Below, one piece after another: positions 50,897 to 59,142 of a stretch of DNA of 64,000 bases. The notes under the pieces were generated by a model. That model saw only the letters and a program-made list of their open reading frames with translations, ran no database searches and was not told the origin of the DNA. The DNA is taken from positions 1 through 64,000 of the forward strand of contig NZ_VWXK01000033.1 in the NCBI RefSeq assembly GCF_011752565.1, given 5' to 3'. How positions within the stretch are numbered: position 1 is the stretch's first letter; each line of letters begins with the position of its first letter. The stretch comes from Pantoea sp. Ap-967 (GTDB lineage: Bacteria > Pseudomonadota > Gammaproteobacteria > Pseudomonadales > Pseudomonadaceae). A program made the position numbers and the translations under genes.

Positions 50897-51550
50897 CTAA
50901 GGTCGGATCAGGTGACCACTGGCCGGCAGCGGTTGGTCATCCAGTAAGGCACCCTGTTCGCCCAGGCGCAAGCGCCCCTGCGCAAACCAGTGCACCGCCA
51001 ACGGGTAGATCTGGTGTTCCTGATGGTGGACCCGTTGGGCCAGGCTTTCCACCGTGTCATCAGACACCACCGGTATTACAGCCTGTACGACCAGAGGCCC
51101 GCCATCGAGTTCCTCGGTGACGAAGTGCACGCTGCAGCCATGTTCGCCATCGCCTGCTTCCAGTGCCCGGCGGTGGGTATGCAGGCCCTTGTAGCGGGGC
51201 AGCAGCGACGGGTGGATGTTGAGCAGGCGGCCCTGGTAGTGGCGCACGAAACCGCCACTGAGGATGCGCATGAAGCCGGCCAGCACCACCAGGTCGGGGG
51301 CGAAGCCGTCGATGCGCGCCATCAGCGCGGCATCGAAGGCTTCACGGCCGTCGAACTGGGTGTGGTCGAGCACGACGGTGTCGATGCCCGCCGCCTCGGC
51401 CCGTTGCAGGCCATAGGCGTCGGCGCGGTTGGACACCACCGCGGCGATGCGCACCGGGCTGCCCTCAGCGCGGCAACTGTCGATCAACGCTTGCAGGTTG
51501 CTGCCGGAACCCGACAGCAGTACCACGACATTGCAGGGCTTGCTCGGCAT
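50897..51550 (-). CDS. purN: Phosphoribosylglycinamide formyltransferase 1
   Basis: A 217-residue enzyme of de novo purine synthesis transferring formyl from 10-formyl-THF to GAR. Motifs are VVLLSGSGSNLQALID at the N-terminus, LNIHPSLLPRYKGLHTH (catalytic asparagine and histidine, about 106-122) and HFVTEELDGGPLVVQ with the catalytic aspartate. ATG 51550 shares one base with the purM stop (TGATG), giving translational coupling. Confidence 0.95.
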   Translation of the reverse strand: MPSKPCNVVVLLSGSGSNLQALIDSCRAEGSPVRIAAVVSNRADAYGLQRAEAAGIDTVVLDHTQFDGREAFDAALMARIDGFAPDLVVLAGFMRILSGGFVRHYQGRLLNIHPSLLPRYKGLHTHRRALEAGDGEHGCSVHFVTEELDGGPLVVQAVIPVVSDDTVESLAQRVHHQEHQIYPLAVHWFAQGRLRLGEQGALLDDQPLPASGHLIRP

Positions 51551-52608
51551 CAGTGTGCCTTGAGGTTCAGCAGCTCGACCTGGGCAGCACCTTCGGCAGC
51601 CTCGGCGATGTGGCCGATGACCCATGGCTGCTCACCGGCGGTGCGCAGTTCGTTCAGGGCGGCGTCGACCTGGTCCTGGGCCACGCAGATGACCATGCCC
51701 ACGCCGCAGTTCAGCACGCGGTGCATTTCGTGCTCGTCGACGTTGCCTTTTTCCTGCAGGAAGTCGAACACCGCCGGGCGCTGCCAGCTGGCCACGTCAA
51801 CCACGGCCTGGGCGTTTTTCGGCAGTACGCGCGGGATGTTGTCCAGCAGGCCGCCACCGGTGATGTGGGCCATGGCCTTGACGGCGCCGGTGTTCTTGAT
51901 CAGCTGCAGCAGCGGCTTGACGTAGATGCGGGTTGGCGCCATCAGCAGGTCGGTCAGTGGCTTGCCGTCGAGCTGGGTGTTCTCGATGTCGGTGCCGGAC
52001 ACTTCGAGGATCTTGCGGATCAGCGAGTAGCCGTTGGAGTGCGGGCCCGAGGACGGCAGGGCGATCAGTGCGTCGCCGGTGGCAACCTTGGAACCGTCGA
52101 TGATCTCGGCCTTTTCCACCACGCCGACGCAGAAGCCGGCCAGGTCGTAGTCTTCGCCTTCGTACATGCCTGGCATCTCGGCGGTTTCGCCGCCAACCAG
52201 CGAGCAGCCTGCCAGTTCACAGCCGGCGCCGATGCCGGTGACTACGGTGGCGGCCACGTCGACGTTCAGCTTGCCGGTGGCGTAGTAGTCGAGGAAGAAC
52301 AGCGGTTCGGCGCCGCAGACCACCAGGTCGTTGACGCACATGGCGACCAGGTCCTGGCCGATGCTGTCGTGCTTGTTCAGGTTCAGGGCCAGGCGCAGCT
52401 TGGTGCCGACGCCGTCGGTGCCGGAGACCAGCACCGGCTGTTTGTAGCCGGCCGGGATCTCGCAGAGGGCGCCGAAGCCGCCCAGGCCACCCATGACTTC
52501 AGGGCGTGCGGTGCGTTTTGCCACGCCCTTGATGCGTTCGACCAGTGCTTCGCCGGCGTCGATGTCTACACCGGCGTCCTTGTAGCTCAGGGAGGGTTGC
52601 TTGCTCAT
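51550..52608 (-). CDS. purM: Phosphoribosylformylglycinamidine cyclo-ligase
   Basis: A 352-residue AIR synthetase, the fifth step of purine synthesis. The N-terminal SLSYKDAGVDIDAGEALVERIK, the ATP/substrate motif SGTDGVGTKLRLAL at about 64-77, and the glycine-rich GGETAEMPGMY and SSGPHSNGYSLIRKI are visible. It heads the purM-purN-DUF3108 operon. The 391-base spacer to the divergent DUF2066 gene contains a REP (52808-52861); I see no purine riboswitch or PurR box. Confidence 0.96.
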   Translation of the reverse strand: MSKQPSLSYKDAGVDIDAGEALVERIKGVAKRTARPEVMGGLGGFGALCEIPAGYKQPVLVSGTDGVGTKLRLALNLNKHDSIGQDLVAMCVNDLVVCGAEPLFFLDYYATGKLNVDVAATVVTGIGAGCELAGCSLVGGETAEMPGMYEGEDYDLAGFCVGVVEKAEIIDGSKVATGDALIALPSSGPHSNGYSLIRKILEVSGTDIENTQLDGKPLTDLLMAPTRIYVKPLLQLIKNTGAVKAMAHITGGGLLDNIPRVLPKNAQAVVDVASWQRPAVFDFLQEKGNVDEHEMHRVLNCGVGMVICVAQDQVDAALNELRTAGEQPWVIGHIAEAAEGAAQVELLNLKAH

Positions 52609-52807
52609 TGATCCAGGCCTTTAAGAGGGAGGGATTCGTAAAAACGACCAAGACGGCCAAGGCCGGCTGGAAAGCGGCGGCTGCCTGAAACGTCAGTGGT
52701 CTGTGAAGACGCGCGATTTTATCAGGGTTGCCGTGCAGCGGCCATCCTCAGGCCGACGGGCAGGGCATGAAAATGGGCATAAATCGTGTTGCCCCCCCGG
52801 AACAACC

Positions 52808-52861
52808 GTAGGAGCGAGCGCAGCTCGCGATGCGCCGCCCAGGCGCCGCTCGATCTCCCGG
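52808..52861. repeat. REP element in the purM upstream spacer
   Basis: A single unit starting GTAGGAGCGAGCGCAGCTCG and ending GGCGCCGCTCGATCTC, the AGCGAGC flavour. Elsewhere in 52609-52999 only the promoters of the two divergent genes are expected. Confidence 0.7.
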
Positions 52862-52999
52862 CCACTGAACCTGTAAAGCCAAACACCTGTCAGACCCAAC
52901 ACATCCCCCCACCCCCTTATCTTTCACCCCTAGCGACTGGTTACCTGCTGCCCCCGTGTATAAGGTATAGGCATTGCGGTAAAAGGACAGGAATCCCCC

Positions 53000-54028
53000 A
53001 TGCGTTCAATCACCATTCTGGCAGCCAGTTGCCTGGCCCTGATTTCGCTCACCGCCCAGGCTGAAAATGTCTCCGGGCTCTACCAGGTCCACCAACCGCT
53101 CGAAGGGCAGGGCGCCGAAGCCCGCACTGCTGCCACCGCCAAGGCCTTCGAAACCCTGGTGCTGCGCCTGACTGGCGACCCGAAGGCTGCGCAGAACCCG
53201 GCCCTGGCCGAGCTGCGCAAAGACCCGCAGCGTATCGTCAACCAGGTCGGCACCGAAGCCGGGCCGCCAGAGGCGGTGTTGGTCGAGTTCGACCCGGGCA
53301 GCACCGAGCAGGCCCTGCGCAAGGCGGGCCTGGCCCTGTGGGGCAGCAACCGGCCGTCGATCCTCAGCTGGTGGCTGAACGACAGCGCCGAGGGCAGTAA
53401 CCTGGTCGGCGATGGCCAGGCCAGTGCCCAACCGCTGCGCCACGCCGCGCAGCACCGTGGGTTGCCGTTGCGCCTGCCGTTGGCCGACCTGCAGGAGCAA
53501 CTGGTGGCTAATGCCAAGCAGCTCGAAGGCAACGACCCCGCGCCCCTGCGTGAGGCGGCCGAGCGCTATGGCGCCGATGCCCTGCTGGCTGTGCATGCCC
53601 AGCAAGCCGATGGCAAGTGGCAGGGCAAATGGCAGCTGTGGCTGGGTAACCAGCGTGAGCAGGGCACTGCCGAGGGCGCCGACCAGGCGGCCCTGGCCGA
53701 TGCGGTGATGCTGGCGGTGAGCAACCGCCTGGCGCCACGCTACGTCACCAAGCCCGGCAGCAGCGGCCAGGTACAACTGCAGGTACAAGGCATGAACCTG
53801 CAGCGCTATGCCGAACTCAGCCGCGTGCTCGAACCCTATGGCCCACACCTGCAATTGGCCGAGGGTGGCACCCTGACCTATGCCGTCAGCGGCAGCCCTG
53901 AGCAGTTGCGTGCCCAGCTTGGCCTGGCCAAGTTGCAGGAAGTGCCGGCCGCCCCAGGGACAACGCCTGGCACGAACCCGCCGCCCGCCGCGGCCAAGCC
54001 GTTCGACGGCCTGCGTTTTCACTGGTAA
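53000..54028 (+). CDS. DUF2066 domain protein, exported
   Basis: A 342-residue protein with a signal peptide (MRSITILAASCLALISLTAQA). The N-terminal VSGLYQVHQPLEGQGAEARTAATAKAFETLVLRLTGD is the DUF2066 start, and a proline-rich segment (VPAAPGTTPGTNPPPAA) lies near the C-terminus. The function is unknown. In pseudomonads it is found between purM and an AI-2E-type permease, as here. AGGA lies upstream of ATG 53000. Confidence 0.87.
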   Translation: MRSITILAASCLALISLTAQAENVSGLYQVHQPLEGQGAEARTAATAKAFETLVLRLTGDPKAAQNPALAELRKDPQRIVNQVGTEAGPPEAVLVEFDPGSTEQALRKAGLALWGSNRPSILSWWLNDSAEGSNLVGDGQASAQPLRHAAQHRGLPLRLPLADLQEQLVANAKQLEGNDPAPLREAAERYGADALLAVHAQQADGKWQGKWQLWLGNQREQGTAEGADQAALADAVMLAVSNRLAPRYVTKPGSSGQVQLQVQGMNLQRYAELSRVLEPYGPHLQLAEGGTLTYAVSGSPEQLRAQLGLAKLQEVPAAPGTTPGTNPPPAAAKPFDGLRFHW

Positions 54029-54040
54029 GGAGTACCGTTG

Positions 54041-55114
54041 GTGACTGATATGCGCCGCTGGATCTTGCTCGGCACGGGTTTGCTGGTACTCGTGCTTCTT
54101 TATAGCCTGCACAACATCCTCACCCCGTTCCTGGTGGGCATCCTGCTGGCCTACATGGCCGACCCACTGGTCGATCGCCTGGAGCGCCTGGGCCTGTCGC
54201 GCACCTGGGGCGTGGTGGTGGTGTTCGGGTTGATCACCCTGGTACTGATGGCACTGCTGCTGGTGCTGGTGCCGATGCTGGCCAAGCAGCTGGTGCGCCT
54301 GTACGAGTTGGCGCCGCAGATCCTCGACTGGCTGCAGCACGTGGCCTTGCCCTGGGTGCAGCACAAGCTGGGCCTGGCCGATGGCTTCTGGAAGTTCGAC
54401 AAGATCAAGGCCGCCATCGGCGAGCACATGGGCCAGACCACCGACATCGTCGGCGTGGTGCTGTCCCAGGCGACCGCGTCGAGCCTGGCATTGATCGCCT
54501 GGCTGGCGAACATGGTGCTGATCCCCGTGGTGGGCTTCTACCTGCTGCGCGACTGGGACCTGATGATGGCCAAGCTGCGCAGCCTGCTGCCGCGCCAGCG
54601 GGAGGAGCAGGTGGTGAGCCTGGCGGGCGAGTGCCACGAGGTACTGGGGGCGTTCGTGCGTGGGCAACTGCTGGTGATGGTCGCCCTGGGCATCATCTAT
54701 TCGGCAGGCTTGATGCTGGTTGGCCTGGAACTGGGGCTGTTGATCGGCATGCTGGCGGGGCTGGCGGCCATCGTGCCGTACATGGGCTTCATCATCGGCA
54801 TTGGCGCGGCGTTGCTGGCGGGGCTGTTCCAGTTCGGCGGCGACCTGTACCCGATGCTGGGCATCGTGGCGGTGTTCATGGTCGGCCAGGCGCTGGAGGG
54901 GATGGTGCTGACCCCGTTGCTGGTGGGCGACCGCATCGGCCTGCACCCGGTGGCGGTGATCTTCGCCATTCTTGCCGGTGGCGAGTTGTTCGGCTTCACC
55001 GGCGTGCTGCTGGCGCTGCCGGTGGCGGCGGTGATCATGGTGTTGCTGCGGCATGTGCACGATCTGTACAAAGAATCGGACATGTATGCGGGTGATCCTG
55101 ACCCGGATCTTTGA
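54041..55114 (+). CDS. AI-2E family transporter (PerM-type permease)
   Basis: A 357-residue inner-membrane protein with about eight helices. Signatures are HNILTPFLVGILLAYMADPLVDRLE near the N-terminus and GVLLALPVAAVIMVLL near the C-terminus. The family includes the autoinducer-2 exporter TqsA and cation/proton antiporters; the substrate here is unknown. GTG 54041 was chosen because AAGGAG lies 8 bases upstream. TTG 54038 is also possible and ATG 54050 is too far away. Confidence 0.9.
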   Translation: MTDMRRWILLGTGLLVLVLLYSLHNILTPFLVGILLAYMADPLVDRLERLGLSRTWGVVVVFGLITLVLMALLLVLVPMLAKQLVRLYELAPQILDWLQHVALPWVQHKLGLADGFWKFDKIKAAIGEHMGQTTDIVGVVLSQATASSLALIAWLANMVLIPVVGFYLLRDWDLMMAKLRSLLPRQREEQVVSLAGECHEVLGAFVRGQLLVMVALGIIYSAGLMLVGLELGLLIGMLAGLAAIVPYMGFIIGIGAALLAGLFQFGGDLYPMLGIVAVFMVGQALEGMVLTPLLVGDRIGLHPVAVIFAILAGGELFGFTGVLLALPVAAVIMVLLRHVHDLYKESDMYAGDPDPDL

Positions 55115-55289
55115 TGACAGCAGGGGCCCGAGGTGAAATCTTCAACGCCCAGGCCCCTCGCCACACACCGCAACTCGTTGATTTTCCTTGCGCTATCTGC
55201 CTGCGTGATTGTGCGCCCCGCAATGCGGGTATAGACTTTGCACATTGTTCACCAAAGGCCCCCTGCGGTCGTCCCGACTGCCCGCGAGC

Positions 55290-55997
55290 ATGAAACCACC
55301 GATCCAGTTGCCCCTGGGTGTGCGCCTGCGCGATGACGCCACCTTCATCAACTACTATCCGGGCGCCAATGCCGCGGCGTTGGGCTATGTCGAGCGGCTA
55401 TGCGAAGCCGATGCCGGCTGGACCGAGAGCCTCATCTACCTGTGGGGCAAGCAGGGCGTTGGCCGCAGCCACCTGTTGCAGGCCGCCACCCACCGCTTCC
55501 AGCAACGCGGCGAACCGGCCGTGTACCTGCCGCTGGCGCAACTGCTCGACCGCGGCGTGGAACTGCTCGACTACCTGGCCCAGTACGAACTGGTGTGTAT
55601 CGACGACCTGCACGTGATCGCCGGCAAGGCGGATTGGGAAGAGGCCATGTTCCACCTCTTCAACCGCCTGCGCGACAGCGGCCGGCGCCTGCTGCTGGCG
55701 GCCTCGGCCTCGCCCCGCGAACTGCCGATCAAACTGCCCGACCTCAAGTCGCGGCTGACCTTGGCCCTGGTCTTCCAGATGCGCGGCCTGTCCGATGAAG
55801 ACAAGCTGCGCGCCCTGCAGCTGCGCGCCTCGCGCCGTGGCCTGCACCTGACCGACGAAGTCGGCCATTTCATCCTTACCCGTGGCACGCGCAGCATGAG
55901 CGCGCTGTTCGACCTGCTCGAACGGCTCGATCAAGCCTCACTGCAGGCACAACGCAAGCTGACCATCCCGTTCCTGAAGGAAACCCTCGGCTGGTAA
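55290..55997 (+). CDS. hda: DnaA regulatory inactivator Hda
   Basis: A 235-residue AAA+ protein related to DnaA domain III. The N-terminal QLPLGV (about residues 5-10) is the sliding-clamp-binding motif. The P-loop is LWGKQGVGRSHLLQA, Walker B is LVCIDDLHVIAG, and sensor 2 lies in the C-terminal arginine-rich part. With the clamp it promotes DnaA-ATP hydrolysis after initiation. ATG 55290 gives the motif its usual N-terminal place. The 175-base upstream spacer shows no other gene. Confidence 0.94.
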   Translation: MKPPIQLPLGVRLRDDATFINYYPGANAAALGYVERLCEADAGWTESLIYLWGKQGVGRSHLLQAATHRFQQRGEPAVYLPLAQLLDRGVELLDYLAQYELVCIDDLHVIAGKADWEEAMFHLFNRLRDSGRRLLLAASASPRELPIKLPDLKSRLTLALVFQMRGLSDEDKLRALQLRASRRGLHLTDEVGHFILTRGTRSMSALFDLLERLDQASLQAQRKLTIPFLKETLGW

Positions 55998-56124
55998 AGC
56001 CCGTAAACACTGGGCTCTGAGGGGCAAAACGAAAAAGTCACATCTTTTTCGATAAAATTTGCAAATGGCCGTGATAGAGGGCATAGTTTCCCCCTTCTAA
56101 AGGATTACAGACACGGTCGTGCCC

Positions 56125-56763
56125 ATGCTGAAGCGCTTCGCACCCCTCGTGCCCCTCGCACTCGTGACCCTGCTTTTTGGCTGCGCGGCCCAAGGCCCGG
56201 TTTCCCAGCCTCAGGATCACACCCCGGTTGCCTCGCAATCGGTTACCAAGGCCCATGCTTCTGCTTCTTCCGTTTTCGGCGAAGAAGAACAGGCCACCGA
56301 AGATGACCTGGAGGCCTTCTCCAGCAGCAAGCCTTATCAGCTCCCGGTGCTGGCCGACAGCATCCTTGAGCGTGGCATGTCTCTGATCGGCACCCGCTAC
56401 CGCTTCGGTGGTACCTCGGAAGCGTCCGGTTTCGACTGCAGTGGCTTCATCGGCTACCTGTTCCGCGAAGAGGCCGGCATGAACCTGCCGCGCTCCACCC
56501 GCGAAATGATCAACGTCGATGCGCCCAAGGTAGCCCGCAACAAGCTCAAGCCGGGTGACCTGCTGTTCTTCAGCACCAATGGCCGTGGCCGCGTCAGCCA
56601 TGCCGGCATCTACCTGGGTGACAACCAGTTCATCCACTCCAGCAGCCGCCGCAGCGGCGGTGTGCGCATCGACAGCCTCGGTGACCGCTACTGGAGCAAG
56701 ACCTTCATCGAAGCCAAGCGCGCCTTGGCCATGGCGCCGACCACCAATATCGCGCGCAACTGA
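56125..56763 (+). CDS. NlpC/P60 family lipoprotein (first of a tandem pair)
   Basis: A 212-residue lipoprotein. The signal MLKRFAPLVPLALVTLLFGC has a lipidated cysteine at 20. The NlpC/P60 domain (about 85-205) has its catalytic cysteine in SGFDCSGFIGYLFRE and histidine in RVSHAGIYLGDNQFIH, followed by a second histidine. It likely cleaves peptidoglycan stem peptides. GTG 56119 two codons upstream is an alternative start. The next gene encodes a shorter paralogue 137 bases on. Confidence 0.9.
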   Translation: MLKRFAPLVPLALVTLLFGCAAQGPVSQPQDHTPVASQSVTKAHASASSVFGEEEQATEDDLEAFSSSKPYQLPVLADSILERGMSLIGTRYRFGGTSEASGFDCSGFIGYLFREEAGMNLPRSTREMINVDAPKVARNKLKPGDLLFFSTNGRGRVSHAGIYLGDNQFIHSSSRRSGGVRIDSLGDRYWSKTFIEAKRALAMAPTTNIARN

Positions 56764-56900
56764 TATCAAAATGATGTACCCTGCCACGGCGGCGTAGCTG
56801 AAAAAGCTCGCCGCCGTGCGCATTTACAGAAAGCGTCTAATCTAAATTCTCAACTCTTTTTCGGCTGCGGCCCTGCGGTCTCAGACAGGATGTTCTGGCC

Positions 56901-57434
56901 ATGGCGATGATGGCGCGCTTCGCATTCCTTTCCCTGGTGGCACTGCTTGCCGCCTGCTCCAGCCGTGCCCCGGCGCCGGCCCCCGTGGTGCAGCCACGCA
57001 TTACCTATAGCCAACCCGAAGGCTCGCCCCTGGCAGACGATGTGCTGATCCGGGCGATTGGCCTGGTCGGCACGCCATACCGCTGGGGCGGCAACACCCC
57101 GGACTCGGGCTTTGATTGCAGCGGCCTGATCGGCTACGTGTACCGCGACGCGGCCGGCATCAGCCTGCCGCGCTCCACGCGGGAGATGATCGTGATGCGC
57201 GCTCCAACCGTGGACATCAACGCGCTGCAGTCCGGCGACCTGGTGTTCTTCGCCACGGGCGGTGGTTCACAGGTCAGCCATGCGGGCATCTACGTGGGCG
57301 AGGGGCGCTTCGTGCATGCGCCTTCCACCGGCGGCACGGTGCGCCTGGACTACCTGTCCAACAGCTATTGGTCCAAAGCCTACCTTCAGGCCAAGCGCGT
57401 GATCCCGCAGGGTAACCTGGCGCAGAACCGCTGA
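56901..57434 (+). CDS. NlpC/P60 family lipoprotein (second of a tandem pair)
   Basis: A 177-residue paralogue of the preceding gene. The signal MAMMARFAFLSLVALLAACS has its lipobox at LAAC. The peptidase domain has GFDCSGLIGYVYRDA (nucleophile cysteine) and QVSHAGIYVGEGRFVHAP (histidine). It is shorter because the linker between lipid anchor and domain is shorter. The start could also be one of two ATGs 6-9 bases on. It ends 13 bases from the stop of the convergent unknown gene. Confidence 0.9.
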   Translation: MAMMARFAFLSLVALLAACSSRAPAPAPVVQPRITYSQPEGSPLADDVLIRAIGLVGTPYRWGGNTPDSGFDCSGLIGYVYRDAAGISLPRSTREMIVMRAPTVDINALQSGDLVFFATGGGSQVSHAGIYVGEGRFVHAPSTGGTVRLDYLSNSYWSKAYLQAKRVIPQGNLAQNR

Positions 57435-57447
57435 AACACTGCCCGGC

Positions 57448-58026
57448 TCACGCCTGCTTGAGCAGCAGCGCCACGCCGGGGTAGTACTGGCCCATCTGGT
57501 TGTGCAGCTTGCGGTAGGCATAGGGGAAGTACCAGGCGATGGCGCAGGCGTTGTGCTTCTGCAGGTCTTCCACCAGGTCTTGCAGTTCCTCGGGGCTGGC
57601 GTGTTGGCCAACTTTCCACGGGGTGATGAACAGCGCACCGGCGCGCAACTGGCTGGCGTAGGCCATGTGCCGGGCGATGCTGGTGGTTTCCTGCAGGGCT
57701 GCGGCCATGTCCAGGCGCGCGACCTTCGGCCAGCGCTGGCTCACGCTCAGGTACAGCGCCTCCTCGGCGCTGCAGATCGACAGGTCGCAGCGCCCCTCCA
57801 GCTCACCCTCGTCGCGCTGCTTGTTGCTGGCAAACTGTTGCAGGGTGGCCAGCTCGGCTTGCCAGGCAGCGGCGGCGAGCATTCCGGTGTTGGTCTGGAT
57901 GCCGTGCCAGTAGGGTGCTTCGGCATCACCGTTGAACTGGTTGAAACGGTCGATGCAGTCGACCCAGCGCTCCAGTACCGGGCTTAGGAACTCCAGGCGT
58001 GGGTTGTTGATGATCTGGCCTTGCAT
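57448..58026 (-). CDS. Conserved hypothetical protein
   Basis: A 192-residue soluble protein without signal or membrane segments. It is rich in aromatic and charged residues (LERWVDCIDRFNQFNGDAEAPYWHGIQ; later DLSICSAEEALYLSVSQRWPKVARLDMAA and CAIAWYFPYAYRKLHNQMG). No motif that I can name is present. It starts at ATG 58026, divergent from the cobalamin riboswitch and cob operon, with about 175 bases between. It may share regulation with that operon, but this is only positional. Confidence 0.75.
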   Translation of the reverse strand: MQGQIINNPRLEFLSPVLERWVDCIDRFNQFNGDAEAPYWHGIQTNTGMLAAAAWQAELATLQQFASNKQRDEGELEGRCDLSICSAEEALYLSVSQRWPKVARLDMAAALQETTSIARHMAYASQLRAGALFITPWKVGQHASPEELQDLVEDLQKHNACAIAWYFPYAYRKLHNQMGQYYPGVALLLKQA

Positions 58027-58205
58027 GCGGCGCACTCCTGTTGTCGTTGTGATCGCGTCGTGCCGAAAATGATGGCTATGTGATATCACCTTGCTCAGTG
58101 TGGCACAAGCCGACGGATCGGCCATTGATCCAGGCCACTTTTGCCAGTGCGCGGCGGCGGGGTTCGATTGACGGTCCCGGTGCAACCCTCTAACCTTCGC
58201 GCGTG

Positions 58206-58400
58206 TTTCAGGTGCCCTGCCAGCCCCCACTTGGCAGGGTGAAACTGGGAAGCCGGTGGCCGCCAACAAGGCGCGAATCCGGCGCTGCCCCCGCAACGGT
58301 AGGTGAGTCGAAGCTGCGCACAGCCACTGGGTGAACCCCTGGGAAGGCGCGCAGGCTCCGGGCCAAGGCCCGCTCACAAGCCCGGAGACCGGCCTGAAAC
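58206..58400 (+). ncRNA. Cobalamin (B12) riboswitch
   Basis: Conserved elements occur in order: CAGGTGCCC at the start, GGGAAGCCGGTG (58248-58259), GCTGCCCCCGCAACGGTA (58284-58301), GCCACTGGG (58323-58331) and the B12 box AGCCCGGAGACCGGCCTG (58379-58396). It precedes cobO on the same strand. Binding of adenosylcobalamin would lower expression of the downstream cob genes. An RBS-masking stem lies further down (58463-58525). Confidence 0.93.
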
Positions 58401-58462
58401 TGCCAACGGCATCACGGAGGGTGATGCGCGGTGCACCGTGGCTTGTGCCATTGCTCCTGCGC

Positions 58463-58525
58463 GTTCTCCGTTTGCCTGCCTTTTACCTGCCGTCGCTGTT
58501 CACGCGGCGCCAGCCTGCGGAGAAC
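58463..58525 (+). promoter_or_regulatory. Possible expression platform masking the cobO RBS
   Basis: GTTCTCCG (58463-58470) is fully complementary to CGGAGAAC (58518-58525), which contains the cobO Shine-Dalgarno GGAG. A stem-loop GCATCAC/GTGATGC with loop GGAGG lies between the B12 box and this element. Pairing could block translation when ligand binds. Confidence 0.5.
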
Positions 58526-58530
58526 CCTTC

Positions 58531-59142
58531 ATGAGCGAACCCACCGAACGCGACGAACGCCACCTGGCGCGCATGCAGCGCAAGAAGGCGATCATCGACG
58601 AGCGCATTGCCAATTCCCCCAACGAATGCGGCCTGCTGCTGGTGCTCACCGGCAATGGCAAGGGCAAGAGCAGCTCGGCCTTCGGCATGCTCGCCCGCGC
58701 CCTGGGCCACGGCATGCACTGCGGCGTGGTGCAGTTCATCAAAGGCCGCAACAGCACCGGCGAGGAGCTGTTCTTCCGCCGCTTCCCCGAGCAGGTGCGC
58801 TACCACGTGATGGGCGAAGGCTTCACCTGGGAAACCCAGGACCGCCAGCGCGACATCGCCGCTGCCGAAGCTGCCTGGGCGGTTTCGCGCCAGTTGCTGC
58901 AAGACCCAAGCGTGCAGTTCGTGGTGCTCGATGAACTGAACATCGCCCTCAAGCACGGCTACCTCGACCTGGACCAGGTGCTGAGCGACATCCAGGCCCG
59001 CCCACCGATGCAGCACGTCATCGTCACCGGCCGCGCGGCCAAGCCCGAAATGATCGAACTGGCCGATACCGTGACTGAAATGGGCATGCTCAAGCACGCC
59101 TTCCAGGCCGGTATTCGCGCGCAGAAGGGCGTTGAGCTGTGA
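58531..59142 (+). CDS. cobO: Cob(I)yrinic acid a,c-diamide adenosyltransferase
   Basis: A 203-residue CobA/CobO-type enzyme that adds the adenosyl group from ATP to reduced corrinoid. The P-loop is LTGNGKGKSSSAFG at about residues 38-51, with FIKGRNSTGEELFF and VLDELNIALKHGYLD downstream. The start is ATG 58531; GGAG lies 8 bases upstream in a sequence that can be sequestered. The upstream open frame covers the riboswitch and is not coding. The stop overlaps cobB by four bases. Confidence 0.95.
   Translation: MSEPTERDERHLARMQRKKAIIDERIANSPNECGLLLVLTGNGKGKSSSAFGMLARALGHGMHCGVVQFIKGRNSTGEELFFRRFPEQVRYHVMGEGFTWETQDRQRDIAAAEAAWAVSRQLLQDPSVQFVVLDELNIALKHGYLDLDQVLSDIQARPPMQHVIVTGRAAKPEMIELADTVTEMGMLKHAFQAGIRAQKGVEL

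Noticed and set aside
52609..52999. Purine riboswitch or PurR operator before purM
   Set aside because: No conserved elements of either were seen. The spacer holds only a REP and ordinary promoter sequence.
53006..55060. 684-codon minus-strand open frame
   Set aside because: It is antisense to the DUF2066 and AI-2E genes; low-complexity Gln/His-rich product, no start signals or family.
58303..58530. In-frame upstream extension of cobO
   Set aside because: This segment is the B12 riboswitch and leader. The CobO family begins at ATG 58531.
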